Shown here: in pieces, positions 54,526 through 63,795 of the stretch
Numbering within the stretch: the first letter of the stretch is position 1
Layout of the letters: every line of letters starts with the position of its first letter
Assembly: GCF_006442965.1 (NCBI RefSeq)
Contig: NZ_VFWX01000011.1
Span: 1 to 64,000, forward strand
Origin: Mesorhizobium sp. CU3
GTDB lineage: Bacteria > Pseudomonadota > Alphaproteobacteria > Rhizobiales > Rhizobiaceae
Direction of reading: 5' to 3'
DNA: 64,000 nucleotides
Program-made: the position numbers and the translations under genes
Notes under the pieces: model-generated
Told to the model about the DNA's origin: nothing
Seen by the model: only the letters and a program-made list of their open reading frames with translations
Database searches by the model: none

Positions 54526-55713
54526 ATGGACATTCACGAATACCAGGCCAAGGAACTGCTGGCACGCCACGGCGTGCATGTGCCGCGCGGCGGCCTTGCC
54601 TACAGCCCCGAACAGGCGACCTACCGGGCGCGCGAGATCGGCGGTTCGAAATGGGTGCTGAAGGCGCAGGTTCATTCCGGCGCGCGCGGCAAGGCCGGCG
54701 GCATCAAGCTCTGCTCCAATGACGAAGAGATTTCCAACGCGGCGGAAGCCATGCTCGGCCGCAAGTTGGTGACCAACCAGACCGGTCCGCGCGGCAAGCT
54801 GATCTCGCGGCTTTATTTGGAGGAAGCCGTCGACATCGCGCAGGAGCTCTATCTCGGCTTCGTGCTCGACCGCAAGGAAGAGCGCGTCATGATCGTGGCT
54901 TCGGCGGCCGGCGGCATGGAGATCGAGGAAATCTCCGAAACGAAACCGGATTCGATCATCCGCGCCACCGTCGATCCGGGCGTCGGCATGCAGGGTTTTC
55001 AGGCGCGCGAGATCGCTTTTGGCCTCGGCCTGGAAAGCAATCTGATCGGCAAGGCGACCGAAACCATCCTCGGCTGCTATCAGGTGTTCCGCGACTACGA
55101 CGCCTCGATGCTGGAGATCAATCCGCTGGTGGTGACGCGCGACGGCAGCCTGGTCGCGCTCGACGCAAAGATGTCATTCGACGAGAACGCGCTGTTCCGC
55201 CGTCCGGAAATCTCCGAGCTGCGCGACAAGAGCCAGGAAGACCCGCGCGAGACTTTCGCCAGCGACCGCGGCCTCTCCTATGTCGGGCTGGACGGCAATA
55301 TCGGCTGCATCATCAACGGCGCCGGTCTCGCCATGGCGACGATGGACATGATCAAGATTGCCGGCGGCGAGCCGGCCAACTTCCTCGACATCGGCGGCGG
55401 CGCCTCGCCCGAGCGGGTGGCGAAGTCGTTCCGCGCCGTGCTCGGCGACAAGAATGTCGAGACCATCCTGGTCAACATCTTCGCCGGCATCAACCGCTGC
55501 GACTGGGTCGCCGAGGGCGTCATCAAGGCGATCCGCGAGGTCGGCGTCGAGGTGCCGCTGGTGGTGCGGCTCTCCGGCACCAAGGTCGAGGAAGGCCGCA
55601 AGATCCTGGCCGATTCCGGCGAGGCGGTGATCGTCGCCGAAACGCTGGCCGAAGCCGCCGAAAAGGCCGTCGCCGCCTGGCGCGCGGCTACGAAGAAGAA
55701 AAAAGCAGCCTGA
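54526..55713 (+). CDS. mtkA: Malate-CoA ligase beta subunit (malate thiokinase)
   Basis: 395 residues. ATP-grasp domain MDIHEYQAKELLARHGV, QVHSGARGKAGGIKL, LEINPLVVT, and the CoA-ligase portion with FLDIGGGASPERVAKSF and VVRLSGTKVEEGRKIL, as in SucC. Malate thiokinase and succinyl-CoA synthetase are close homologues; the location between mcl and mtkB decides in favour of MtkA. GGGAGG before the ATG. Product: malyl-CoA, used by the preceding gene. Confidence 0.92.
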   Translation: MDIHEYQAKELLARHGVHVPRGGLAYSPEQATYRAREIGGSKWVLKAQVHSGARGKAGGIKLCSNDEEISNAAEAMLGRKLVTNQTGPRGKLISRLYLEEAVDIAQELYLGFVLDRKEERVMIVASAAGGMEIEEISETKPDSIIRATVDPGVGMQGFQAREIAFGLGLESNLIGKATETILGCYQVFRDYDASMLEINPLVVTRDGSLVALDAKMSFDENALFRRPEISELRDKSQEDPRETFASDRGLSYVGLDGNIGCIINGAGLAMATMDMIKIAGGEPANFLDIGGGASPERVAKSFRAVLGDKNVETILVNIFAGINRCDWVAEGVIKAIREVGVEVPLVVRLSGTKVEEGRKILADSGEAVIVAETLAEAAEKAVAAWRAATKKKKAA

Positions 55714-55724
55714 GGGAGGAAGAA

Positions 55725-56624
55725 ATGGCAATCCTGCTCAACCGCAGCACGCGCGTCATCGTGCAAGGTTTTACCGGCAAGATCGGCAGTTTCCATGCCG
55801 ACGACATGAAGCGCTACGGCACCAAGCTGGTCGGCGGCGTCACCCCCGGCAAGGGCGGCCAGAGCCATCTTGGCCTGCCGGTCTTCAACACCGTCAAGGG
55901 CGCGGTGCGCGAGACCCGCGCCGAAGCCAGCATCGTCTTCGTGCCGCCGCCCTTCGCCGCCGATTCGATCATGGAAGCGGCCGATGCCGGCATCAAGCTC
56001 TGCGTCTGCATCACCGACGGCATCCCCTCGCAGGACATGATGCAGGTCAAGCGCTACATGCGCCGCTACCGCTTCGAGGACCGCATGCGCCTGGTCGGCC
56101 CGAACTGCGCCGGCGTCATCACGCCCGGACAGGCGCTGATGGGCATCATGCCGGGCAGCATCTACCTGCCCGGGCGCGTCGGCATCGTCGGACGGTCGGG
56201 CACGCTGGGCTATGAGGCCGCCTCGCAGATGAAGGCGTTGGGCATCGGCGTCTCGACCAGCGTCGGCATCGGCGGCGACCCGATCAACGGCTCGTCGTTC
56301 AAGGACATATTGCAGCTCTTCGAGCGCGACGACGACACCGACGCGGTGGTGATGATCGGCGAGATCGGCGGCCCGCAGGAAGCCGAAGCCGCGATCTGGG
56401 CGCGCGACAATATGAGGAAGCCGCTGATCGCCTACATCGCCGGACTTTCCGCTCCGAAAGGCCGCCGAATGGGTCATGCAGGCGCCATCATCTCCGCCTT
56501 CGGCGAGTCGGCGCAGGAGAAGGTCGAAATCCTCAAGGAAGCCGGCGTCGTCATCGTTCCGACCCCGGCCTCCTTCGGCGAGGTCGTAGCCGATACGCTG
56601 GCGCGGACCAAGAAGGCGGCGTGA
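55725..56624 (+). CDS. mtkB: Malate-CoA ligase alpha subunit (malate thiokinase)
   Basis: 299 residues. SucD-like CoA-binding domain VIVQGFTGKIGSFHADDM, VGGVTPGKGG, LVGPNCAGVITPGQA, GIVGRSGTLGYEAASQM and the phospho-His motif RRMGHAGAII (His251). It starts 11 bases after mtkA. Its end, EVVADTLARTKKAA, matches the remnant found downstream of ppc at 59465-59592. Confidence 0.93.
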   Translation: MAILLNRSTRVIVQGFTGKIGSFHADDMKRYGTKLVGGVTPGKGGQSHLGLPVFNTVKGAVRETRAEASIVFVPPPFAADSIMEAADAGIKLCVCITDGIPSQDMMQVKRYMRRYRFEDRMRLVGPNCAGVITPGQALMGIMPGSIYLPGRVGIVGRSGTLGYEAASQMKALGIGVSTSVGIGGDPINGSSFKDILQLFERDDDTDAVVMIGEIGGPQEAEAAIWARDNMRKPLIAYIAGLSAPKGRRMGHAGAIISAFGESAQEKVEILKEAGVVIVPTPASFGEVVADTLARTKKAA

Positions 56625-56778
56625 CGGCGGCCCCCAGTTGAAATCTGGTTTCGGGGTCGGCGCGAGCATCGCGGCGACCTCATCGACTGGCAGAAAATCC
56701 GATGAAACCGCGTTTGACCGGTGCCGCTTCCGATTCAGGGTGGCGGGAAATCGATACGTTCGGCTCAGGATAGCGGCT

Positions 56779-59457
56779 GTGGAACAGAGCAAACGCATAA
56801 AATTTCGTGAGGACGAGCGCAGCCTCTTGTTGCGGCTGCTGCTTCAGGTCGCAAGCGCGCGAGAGCCCGAGATCGCCGCGGTCCTGAGCGGACGCAGGTC
56901 GCTTGTCTCCCTCGCCCCCGAACAGCGCATCCCGGCGCTGCAGGCGAGCGGCGTGTGGTTCCAACTGCTGACGATTGCCGACGAGTTGCTCGCCATGCGG
57001 GCGCGGCGCGAACTCGAACAGGGCGCAGGTGTCGACGAGGTGCCCGGCTCCTTCGCCAGCGTGATCGCCGAGATGGCGGCGAACGGCCACTCGGCGGCGC
57101 AAGCCCAGGCGGCGCTCGACGCGCTTTGCGTCGGCCCGACCATGACCGCGCATCCGACCGAGGCCAAGCGCGTCACGGTGCTGGAGATCCACCGCCGCAT
57201 CTATCGCAAGCTGACCGAGCTCGACCAGCCGCGTTGGGCGCCGCGCGAACGCGACCTCCTGGTCGCCGATCTGGAAAGCGAGATCGAGCTTCTGTGGATG
57301 ACCGGCGAGCTGCGGCTGGAGCGCCCGACGGTCGAACGCGAGATCGCCTGGGGCCTGCATTTCTTTCGCGAAGTCATCTTCGAGGCGACGCCGCAGCTCT
57401 ATGGAAAGCTTCAAGGCGCCTTTGAGCGCCATTATCCGGGCGAGCCGATCAGGATTCCCTCCTTCATGCGCTATGCCTCGTGGATCGGCGGCGACCGCGA
57501 CGGCAATCCGAATGTGACGGCCGCGGTCACTGCGCACGCCATGGCGCAATACCGCGACACCGCCATAGGCTGGTATCTGACGCAGGTGCAGCGGCTGGTG
57601 ACGGTGCTCAGCGCCAGCTCGAACGTCATCGAGCTGCCGGCCAGCTTCAAGCCGGTGCTGCAAACCGCGCTCGATAAGAGCGGCGAGGCTGACGAGATCG
57701 CCGCGCGCAACCCCGACGAACCGCTGCGCCAATTCGCTTCGGCCCTGCTGGCCCGGCTGGCCGCCACGCGCGACGGCGGCAAGGCGGCGTACCTGTCGGC
57801 GGAGGCGTTCCGCGCCGATCTCAACGCTCTGTCTTCGGTGCTTGAAGCGATCGGCGGGCGCGCGGTGGCCAGGCGTTTCGTCCAGCCTCTGCTCTGGCAG
57901 GTCGGCAGCTTCGGTTTCCGCACCGTCTCGCTCGACATCCGACAGAACTCCACGGTGGTCAACCGTGTGCTGGCCGAGCTGTTTGCGCTGGCGGACCCGG
58001 CCGACCCCGTCGCCCCCGGCACGCCGCAATGGTCGGCGCGCATTCGTACGGCGCTCAGCCAAAGCGATCGGCTGGAGATCGACGAAGGGCGGCTCTCGCC
58101 GGAAGCAGCCGAACTGCTTTCCACATTCTCCGTCATCGCCAAACAGATATCGGGCTCCGATGCCGACGCGGTCGGCTCTTTCATCCTCAGCATGACCCGC
58201 TCGGCCGACGATCTGCTCGCGGTCTATCTGTTGGCGCAATATTGCGGGCTTTCGGCCGCGCCCGGTGGCGGCGGCACGATCAGGCTGCGGATCGTGCCCT
58301 TGTTCGAGACCATCGCCGACCTGCAGGCCGCCCCGGCCATCCTGAATGGATTGCTCGGCGTTTCGCTGGTGCGGCGGACAGTGCGCGATTTCGGGGCGCG
58401 CCAGGAAATCATGCTCGGCTATTCGGATTCCAACAAGGACGGCGGTTTCCTCGCGTCCAATTGGGAGCTGGCAAAAGCGCAAAAGCGCCTCGCCGCCATC
58501 GGCCGCAAGCACAACACCAGGATCAGCTTCTTTCACGGTCGCGGCGGCTCCGTCAGCCGCGGCGGCGCGCCGACCGGCCGCGCAATCGCGGCGCAGCCGC
58601 AAGGCACTGTCGCCGGAGCCATGCGGGTGACCGAACAGGGCGAGGTCGTCTCGTCGAAATTCGCCAATCGCGGCACCGGCCTCAACCAGCTCGAGGTTCT
58701 CGCCGCCGCCGTGCTGGCGCATGGAGTCCGCGGCGATGCCGAAGCGAAGGAGGCGCCGGAGTTCGACGAAGCGCTGGAAGCGCTGGCGGGCATGTCGCAG
58801 GCGTCCTACGCCGGATTGATGGCCGAGCCGAGCTTCCTCGACTATTTCAATCAGGCGAGCCCGGTCGCGGAACTGGCGCTCTTGAAAATGGGCTCACGCC
58901 CGGATCGTCGCTTCGGCGCCAGCGGCATTGCCGATTTGCGCGCCATCCCTTGGGTGTTCGCCTGGAGCCAGAACCGTCATCTGTTGACCGGCTGGTACGG
59001 CATCGGCAGTGCGCTCAGCGCCTTCGTCACGGTGCGCGGCGAGGCCGGGCGCGAGCTTCTCGCCCGCATGTTCGAGCATTCGCGCTTCTTCCGCCTGATC
59101 GTCGACGAGGCGGAAAAGACGCTCTACCAGTCCGACATGGAGATCGCACGGCTCTATGCCGGCCTAGTGTCCGACAGCGATGCGGCCAGCCGGATCTACG
59201 CCCGCATCGCCGCCGAATACGAGCTGACGCGACGCCTGATCGGCGACCTCACCGGAGGCGACCTTTCCGCGCGCTTTCCAATGTTCAAGCGGCGGTTCGA
59301 CAATCTGCGCCGGCAGATGGACGACATCCACCGCCTGCAGGTCGATCTGCTGCGCGAAGTTCGGGCAAACACCGGCACGGCACATCAGAAGCAGGCGACC
59401 GACGCTCTGCTTGTGTCGATCAACTGCATTTCGGCCGGGTTGGGATGGACGGGTTAG
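56779..59457 (+). CDS. ppc: Phosphoenolpyruvate carboxylase
   Basis: 892 residues from a GTG start with AGGA eight bases upstream. GPTMTAHPTEAKR with His125, IGGDRDGNPNVT, GYSDSNKDGGFLASNW, FFHGRGGSVSRGGAP and the C-terminal LVSINCISAGLG block are all family signatures. It fixes bicarbonate on PEP to oxaloacetate and feeds the serine cycle. Last gene of the cluster. The extreme C-terminus (WTG) differs a little from the canonical NTG. Confidence 0.94.
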   Translation: MEQSKRIKFREDERSLLLRLLLQVASAREPEIAAVLSGRRSLVSLAPEQRIPALQASGVWFQLLTIADELLAMRARRELEQGAGVDEVPGSFASVIAEMAANGHSAAQAQAALDALCVGPTMTAHPTEAKRVTVLEIHRRIYRKLTELDQPRWAPRERDLLVADLESEIELLWMTGELRLERPTVEREIAWGLHFFREVIFEATPQLYGKLQGAFERHYPGEPIRIPSFMRYASWIGGDRDGNPNVTAAVTAHAMAQYRDTAIGWYLTQVQRLVTVLSASSNVIELPASFKPVLQTALDKSGEADEIAARNPDEPLRQFASALLARLAATRDGGKAAYLSAEAFRADLNALSSVLEAIGGRAVARRFVQPLLWQVGSFGFRTVSLDIRQNSTVVNRVLAELFALADPADPVAPGTPQWSARIRTALSQSDRLEIDEGRLSPEAAELLSTFSVIAKQISGSDADAVGSFILSMTRSADDLLAVYLLAQYCGLSAAPGGGGTIRLRIVPLFETIADLQAAPAILNGLLGVSLVRRTVRDFGARQEIMLGYSDSNKDGGFLASNWELAKAQKRLAAIGRKHNTRISFFHGRGGSVSRGGAPTGRAIAAQPQGTVAGAMRVTEQGEVVSSKFANRGTGLNQLEVLAAAVLAHGVRGDAEAKEAPEFDEALEALAGMSQASYAGLMAEPSFLDYFNQASPVAELALLKMGSRPDRRFGASGIADLRAIPWVFAWSQNRHLLTGWYGIGSALSAFVTVRGEAGRELLARMFEHSRFFRLIVDEAEKTLYQSDMEIARLYAGLVSDSDAASRIYARIAAEYELTRRLIGDLTGGDLSARFPMFKRRFDNLRRQMDDIHRLQVDLLREVRANTGTAHQKQATDALLVSINCISAGLGWTG

Positions 59458-59464
59458 GGTCGTT

Positions 59465-59592
59465 CTGATCGAGCACTTGCTCGGCGCTCTGTGAGCCCGC
59501 ACAAGAAAAAGATCAAAAACTTGAAGGATGCGGCTCCTTCAATGAAGTCCTGGCCGACACACTGGGACAGACGAAGAAGGTAGCCTGCGCGT
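59465..59592 (+). pseudogene. Remnant of an mtkB-like C-terminus
   Basis: Immediately after ppc the sequence translates, with frameshifts and a short deletion, to EPAQE...KIKNLKDA...GSFNEVLADTLGQTKKVA. This parallels the end of mtkB, ESAQEKVEILKEA...ASFGEVVADTLARTKKAA. The match continues for about 35 residues. It is the wreck of a second ligase alpha subunit, or of a segment copied from mtkB. It adjoins the foreign endonuclease gene and may mark a rearrangement point. Confidence 0.65.
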
Positions 59593-59605
59593 ATCCGGTG
59601 TAGGC

Positions 59606-61318
59606 ATGAATTTTGATATTCCCTCCAGCCATCCACTGTTGCATTCTATTTGCAGGGATTTTGGGGGGAATAGAAAATTGGCACGTCGCGGCGGCTTCGA
59701 AAGATTCGTCATGTCTATGGCGCGGGAGGTTGCGCGACAACAGCGGGCTAGTGCAACCGCGCAAAGAATGCAAATTCGCGAAAACGAGCGCTTTCAAAAG
59801 CAACAGGAACGGGAAGCACAACGACTACAGAAGCACTTTTTAATGTCGCAGCGCGAGGCAGAGCGAGCCGCGAAGTTGCAATATCTGGAGGACCGCGAGG
59901 AGGAAGCGAACTATGAAACTCAAGCGATCAACGATTCGTTGGACCGTTTGAGAAACGTGCTTCAGGACACGTTATCAGTAGACGACACAATCAGTTTCGA
60001 CAGTCTGAGAGTCCACGAAAAACCTCCAACGCTGTCGATTTCCAAATCTGTCCTCAACGGATCTGAAGCGCCCAAACTCGAAAATTTTCGCGCGCAGGTG
60101 GCGCAACCGAGCGGACTAGCCAAATTAATCCCCGGCGCGAAAAGCCGATATGCCAACGCTCTGACAGATGCGGATAGTCGCTATGAGGTTGCCCACATAG
60201 AGTGGACGAAAACGGAGAGGACTCGGATCGCAAAACTCGAGGATATGAAAGCCTCCCACTTTCAAGCACTATCCGCTTTCAAGAACAAGGTGGAACAAAG
60301 AAACGCTGAGGTCGATGATTTCAGAGACAGCTATCTTGCTTCCGATCCAGATTCGATCATCGCATACAATTCAATGGTACTTGAACGATCTGCTTATCCG
60401 CCTGGGTTTCCTCAAACCTTTTCAATAGCCTACACAGTGGCTTCAAAGCAGCTAGTTATCGAATATGAATTGCCGACAGCGGAAATCGTGCCGGCAAAAA
60501 TTGAATGTAGATATGTGAAGACACGGGATCTGATAGAAGCGAAGGTTCGCAAAGCGGCCGAAATAAAAGAAATCTATCAGGACGTGATTGCTGCCTTAGC
60601 ACTGCGAACGATCCATGAAGTCTTCGAGGCCGATCAGGCGGCATGTATCGAAACTTGCTGCTTCAACGGTTATGTCCGAACTGTTGATCCTGCCACCGGA
60701 GTCGATATCCAGCCTCATCTCATCTCGGTCCGAACCACAAAGGAGCGCTTTACTCAGATCAATCTGGCGCGCGTCGATAAAACTAGCTGCCTCCGCAATC
60801 TTGGTGCTCAGGTCTCCCGCCATGCCAGTGAATCTCAACCGATCAAGCCCATTGTCGAGTTCGACATGGCCGATGCTCGTTTCATCGATCAAGCGGACAT
60901 GGTGTCGGGGCTGAATTCAGTACCCAATCTCATGGATCTAACTCCAGGAGAGTTTGAGCATCTTGTTGCAAATCTTTTCGGCAAGATGGGACTGGACTCC
61001 AAACTAACCCGATCATCTCGAGATGGTGGTGTTGATTGTGTCGCCTACGATTCGCGACCGATTTTAGGAGGCAAGGTTGTCATACAGGCCAAGCGATACA
61101 GACATACCGTAGGCGTATCGGCGGTCCGCGACCTATATGGAACGATGATGAATGAAGGGGCTAACAAGGGCATCTTGGTAACTACCAGTGGCTACGGCCC
61201 AGACGCCTTCAATTTCTCATCAGACAAGCCAATCGAGCTGATCGACGGAGGCGGACTACTGTTCCTCTTGCAGGAGGTAGGAATGCAAGCTCGGATATTA
61301 ATTCAAGACGACGACTGA
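59606..61318 (+). CDS. Mrr-type restriction endonuclease-like protein with coiled-coil N-terminus
   Basis: 570 residues. Residues 36-120 and 200-240 are charged, predicted coiled coil. The C-terminal domain (about 443-560) is Mrr_cat: LTPGEFEHLVANLFGKMGLD, SSRDGGVDCVAYD and VVIQAKRY, giving Glu449, Asp477 and Gln494-x-Lys496 of the PD-(D/E)XK nuclease site. Codon use and base composition are plainly more AT-rich than neighbouring genes, a sign of transfer. Mrr-type nucleases cut modified DNA. No methyltransferase is nearby. An ATG at 59711 (MSMAREVARQ) may be the true start. It sits between the ligase remnant and tRNA-Leu. Confidence 0.8.
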   Translation: MNFDIPSSHPLLHSICRDFGGNRKLARRGGFERFVMSMAREVARQQRASATAQRMQIRENERFQKQQEREAQRLQKHFLMSQREAERAAKLQYLEDREEEANYETQAINDSLDRLRNVLQDTLSVDDTISFDSLRVHEKPPTLSISKSVLNGSEAPKLENFRAQVAQPSGLAKLIPGAKSRYANALTDADSRYEVAHIEWTKTERTRIAKLEDMKASHFQALSAFKNKVEQRNAEVDDFRDSYLASDPDSIIAYNSMVLERSAYPPGFPQTFSIAYTVASKQLVIEYELPTAEIVPAKIECRYVKTRDLIEAKVRKAAEIKEIYQDVIAALALRTIHEVFEADQAACIETCCFNGYVRTVDPATGVDIQPHLISVRTTKERFTQINLARVDKTSCLRNLGAQVSRHASESQPIKPIVEFDMADARFIDQADMVSGLNSVPNLMDLTPGEFEHLVANLFGKMGLDSKLTRSSRDGGVDCVAYDSRPILGGKVVIQAKRYRHTVGVSAVRDLYGTMMNEGANKGILVTTSGYGPDAFNFSSDKPIELIDGGGLLFLLQEVGMQARILIQDDD

Positions 61319-61375
61319 GACCAACAATCTGATCGCCACCTGAAGGCCGACTTAACCGGACTGTCGGTTAGAATT

Positions 61376-61460
61376 TGGTGCGGTCGAGAAGACTCGAACT
61401 TCCACGGGTTGCCCCACAGCGACCTCAACGCTGCGCGTCTACCAATTCCGCCACGACCGC
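61376..61460 (-). tRNA. tRNA-Leu (GAG)
   Basis: Minus strand: 85 bases including encoded CCA. Acceptor arms GCGGTCG and CGACCGC pair fully, discriminator A. D-arm with AATTGGTAGAC, anticodon loop TTGAGGT (anticodon GAG), a long variable arm as in Leu tRNAs, and T-loop GTTCGAGTC. Its 3' end faces the endonuclease gene, the usual side of island insertion, but no second copy of the tRNA 3' end was found in the adjoining 2 kb. Confidence 0.95.
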
Positions 61461-61643
61461 ACGTGGTAGGAGCCGGAACCGCCCGGCCCGGGGCCTGTAG
61501 CAAATCGTTCCCGGCGAAACAAGTGCGCCGTGCGGAATAATCGTCACCCGCTGGCACCAATGCTCCACAGACCCGCGACGGGCCGGCTGAACTGGACGTT
61601 TGGGCCGTTTGCCGCCATATGAATGGGGCATCGAGAAAGTTTC

Positions 61644-62387
61644 ATGACAGAACGCAGCCAGATCGCCACGTCGTTCCTGCCGCTCTCGGGCTCAGCGCCG
61701 GTCGAGTGGGTGGTCGAGCCCGGCCTGACCGCATACCCGGATGCGCTGGCCTTCATGGAGGCGCGCGCCGAGGCGATCCGCGCCGGGGCGGCAAGCGAGA
61801 TGGTCTGGCTGGTCGAGCATCCACCGCTCTACACCGCCGGCACCAGCGCCCGCAGCGAGGACCTGATCGATCCCGACCGCTTCCCGGTCTTTGCCGCCGG
61901 GCGTGGCGGCGAATACACCTATCATGGCCCGGGACAGCGGGTCGCCTATGTCATGCTCGATCTGAAGCGCCGGCGCGAGGATGTGCGCGCCTTCGTTGCG
62001 GCACTCGAGGACTGGATCATCGGCACGCTGGCCGCCTTCAACGTGCGCGGCGAACGGCGCGAGGACCGCGTCGGCGTCTGGGTGGTGCGGCCGGATCGCC
62101 CTGCCCTGCCCGACGGCACGCCTGCCGAGGACAAGATCGCGGCCATCGGCATAAGGCTCAGGCGCTGGGTGAGCTTTCACGGCATCGCCATCAATGTCGA
62201 GCCGGATCTCGGTCATTTTGGCGGCATCGTGCCTTGCGGCGTCTCGGACCATGGCGTCACCAGCCTCGTCGATCTCGGCCTGCCGGTGACGATGGCCGAC
62301 CTCGATCTCGCGTTGAAATCAGCCTTCGAGGATGTTTTTGGCCCCGCCGCCGCGCCGACCGCCGAGATGGCCCGAAAGGCAGGCTGA
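61644..62387 (+). CDS. lipB: Octanoyl-(acyl carrier protein):protein octanoyltransferase
   Basis: 247 residues. RGGEYTYHGPGQRVAYVMLDL (88-107), the catalytic Lys164 in EDKIAAIGIRLRRWVSFHG and the acyl-carrying Cys198 in GGIVPCGVSDHGVTSL. It moves octanoate from ACP to lipoyl domains. GAGAAAG precedes the chosen ATG; an in-frame ATG at 61623 would add seven residues. It is convergent with the M50-like gene (3 bases apart). Confidence 0.95.
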   Translation: MTERSQIATSFLPLSGSAPVEWVVEPGLTAYPDALAFMEARAEAIRAGAASEMVWLVEHPPLYTAGTSARSEDLIDPDRFPVFAAGRGGEYTYHGPGQRVAYVMLDLKRRREDVRAFVAALEDWIIGTLAAFNVRGERREDRVGVWVVRPDRPALPDGTPAEDKIAAIGIRLRRWVSFHGIAINVEPDLGHFGGIVPCGVSDHGVTSLVDLGLPVTMADLDLALKSAFEDVFGPAAAPTAEMARKAG

Positions 62388-62390
62388 TCG

Positions 62391-63641
62391 CTACATTAAC
62401 TGAGCAGACGCCCACAGCATGCCGTAGCCGTGGATGGCAAAGACGGCGATCAGCGCGCCGGCCATCGCCAGGCGGTCGAAAGGCTGAATCGGCTTCAGTT
62501 CGTGACGCGGCTTCACGCCGCTGCCCACGGTGAGCAGGCTGAGGATCGAAAACACCGCGCCCGCGATCAGCAGGAAGCTGGGCGAAAAGCCGGCGCGCCA
62601 GCCGAGCGCAAGCAGCGCCGACAGGAGGAGGAAGGACGCCAGCGCCAGCGCGATCGGTCCCGAACAGATCTGGCGCAGCACCTGGCCGCCGTCGAATTTC
62701 CACACCGGCACCAGATTGGCGATGTTGAACAGCGAGGCGCAGCCGGCAAGCGTCGCCAGCAGCGTGGCGGCGAGACGATGTCCTTCGGCATGGGCAAAGC
62801 CGCTGGCGGCGATCAGCACCGGCACCAGGAAGGCCGAGAAGCCGGCGCCCATCAGCGCCACGAACGCCACCTCGAAGCGGCTGTCATAGGGCCTGCCGCC
62901 CATGGCGATGCCGCCGAGCAGCGGAATGAAGATCATGCGCGCGCGGCGATGCCCGGTCAGCCGGAACGCCGCCATGTGGCCGAGCTCGTGCAGCGCGACA
63001 ACCGAGGTCAGAATCGCGGCGAGCGCGAAGCCGCCGATGTTGAGGCCGAAGAACGGCCACAGGATGAAGGCCGAAAGCACGGCGAAGCCGACCTGGCTCA
63101 CCGGATGCTCGAACCAGCCGCCCTTGCGGTACTGCCCGGTCGCCGCCCAGGTCTCCAGCTTGCGCAGCTCGCGGCGCATGGCGAAGAAGCGGAAGATGAG
63201 GAAGGCGACGCCGCGATAGCGGTCGGTCTGGCTGAGCGTGACCCGCGTCGCCTCGCCTTCCGGCGCAAGCTCGGCTGTCTCGCGATAGTTCGCCCAGAAC
63301 GAAGGATCGAGCGCCGTATCCTCGATCACCCGCATTGCGAAACTCTTGCCCTCGACGACATCCTCGAACCGCGCCTTGCGGTCGATCGGCCGGCCGTCGC
63401 GGCCCTCCCAGGACAGTTTGATCAGCACTGTCCCTTCGCCGTCCAGCGGCTCGGCGGAGAGGATCTCGCCCGCCCAGCCGGCATCGCTGCCCAGCGGCCA
63501 AAGCGCCTGCCAGAGGCGGCCGCGATCGGCCCTGATCACACGGCTGACGGTGACGGTGCGCAGACCGAGCGGCGCCGTCATCAACAGAAAGATCAGTCCC
63601 AGATTTGCGGCCACAAGGCTGACCGTAACGATGACCGACAC
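62391..63641 (-). CDS. SRPBCC-domain / M50-like membrane metalloprotease
   Basis: 416 residues. After one N-terminal helix, residues 30-150 look like an SRPBCC/polyketide-cyclase-like domain (RVIRADRGRLWQALWPLGSDAGW, TLSQTDRYRG). From about 180 there are roughly seven helices with the zinc motif VVALHELGHMAAF (His218, Glu219, His222) and NLVPVWKFDGGQVL, the NPxxxxDG variant of site-2 proteases. GTG start. Family members cut membrane proteins within the bilayer; the SRPBCC fusion suggests recognition of a hydrophobic ligand. Function unknown. Confidence 0.75.
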   Translation of the reverse strand: MSVIVTVSLVAANLGLIFLLMTAPLGLRTVTVSRVIRADRGRLWQALWPLGSDAGWAGEILSAEPLDGEGTVLIKLSWEGRDGRPIDRKARFEDVVEGKSFAMRVIEDTALDPSFWANYRETAELAPEGEATRVTLSQTDRYRGVAFLIFRFFAMRRELRKLETWAATGQYRKGGWFEHPVSQVGFAVLSAFILWPFFGLNIGGFALAAILTSVVALHELGHMAAFRLTGHRRARMIFIPLLGGIAMGGRPYDSRFEVAFVALMGAGFSAFLVPVLIAASGFAHAEGHRLAATLLATLAGCASLFNIANLVPVWKFDGGQVLRQICSGPIALALASFLLLSALLALGWRAGFSPSFLLIAGAVFSILSLLTVGSGVKPRHELKPIQPFDRLAMAGALIAVFAIHGYGMLWASAQLM

Positions 63642-63795
63642 TGCCCTTGCTCCTTGCCTTGAGGAAGCAGCCTAGCGGCAGGCCGGCCAAGAAAGACTTA
63701 ACAAGGGGCGGGCTCTCCCCGTCTCGGACGGACCCTTGCCCGTCCACACCAGGCGGGCACTTGCCCGCCCGCGCAGCAGCGCCAAAGGCGCGCAA
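63642..63795. other. Gap with GC-rich hairpins
   Basis: 154 bases without a gene. Hairpins: GGACGG/CCGTCC (63726-63745), GGCGGGC-actt-GCCCGCC (63752-63769) and GCGCC-aaa-GGCGC (63779-63791). None is followed by a clear T run on the minus strand. The last lies just after the stop of the 28-residue peptide gene and may protect its mRNA end. Confidence 0.5.

Noticed and set aside
59590..61460. Attachment-site direct repeat of the tRNA-Leu 3' end flanking the nuclease gene
   Set aside because: No second copy of the tRNA 3' sequence was found around 59.5-59.7 kb, and no integrase gene is present.
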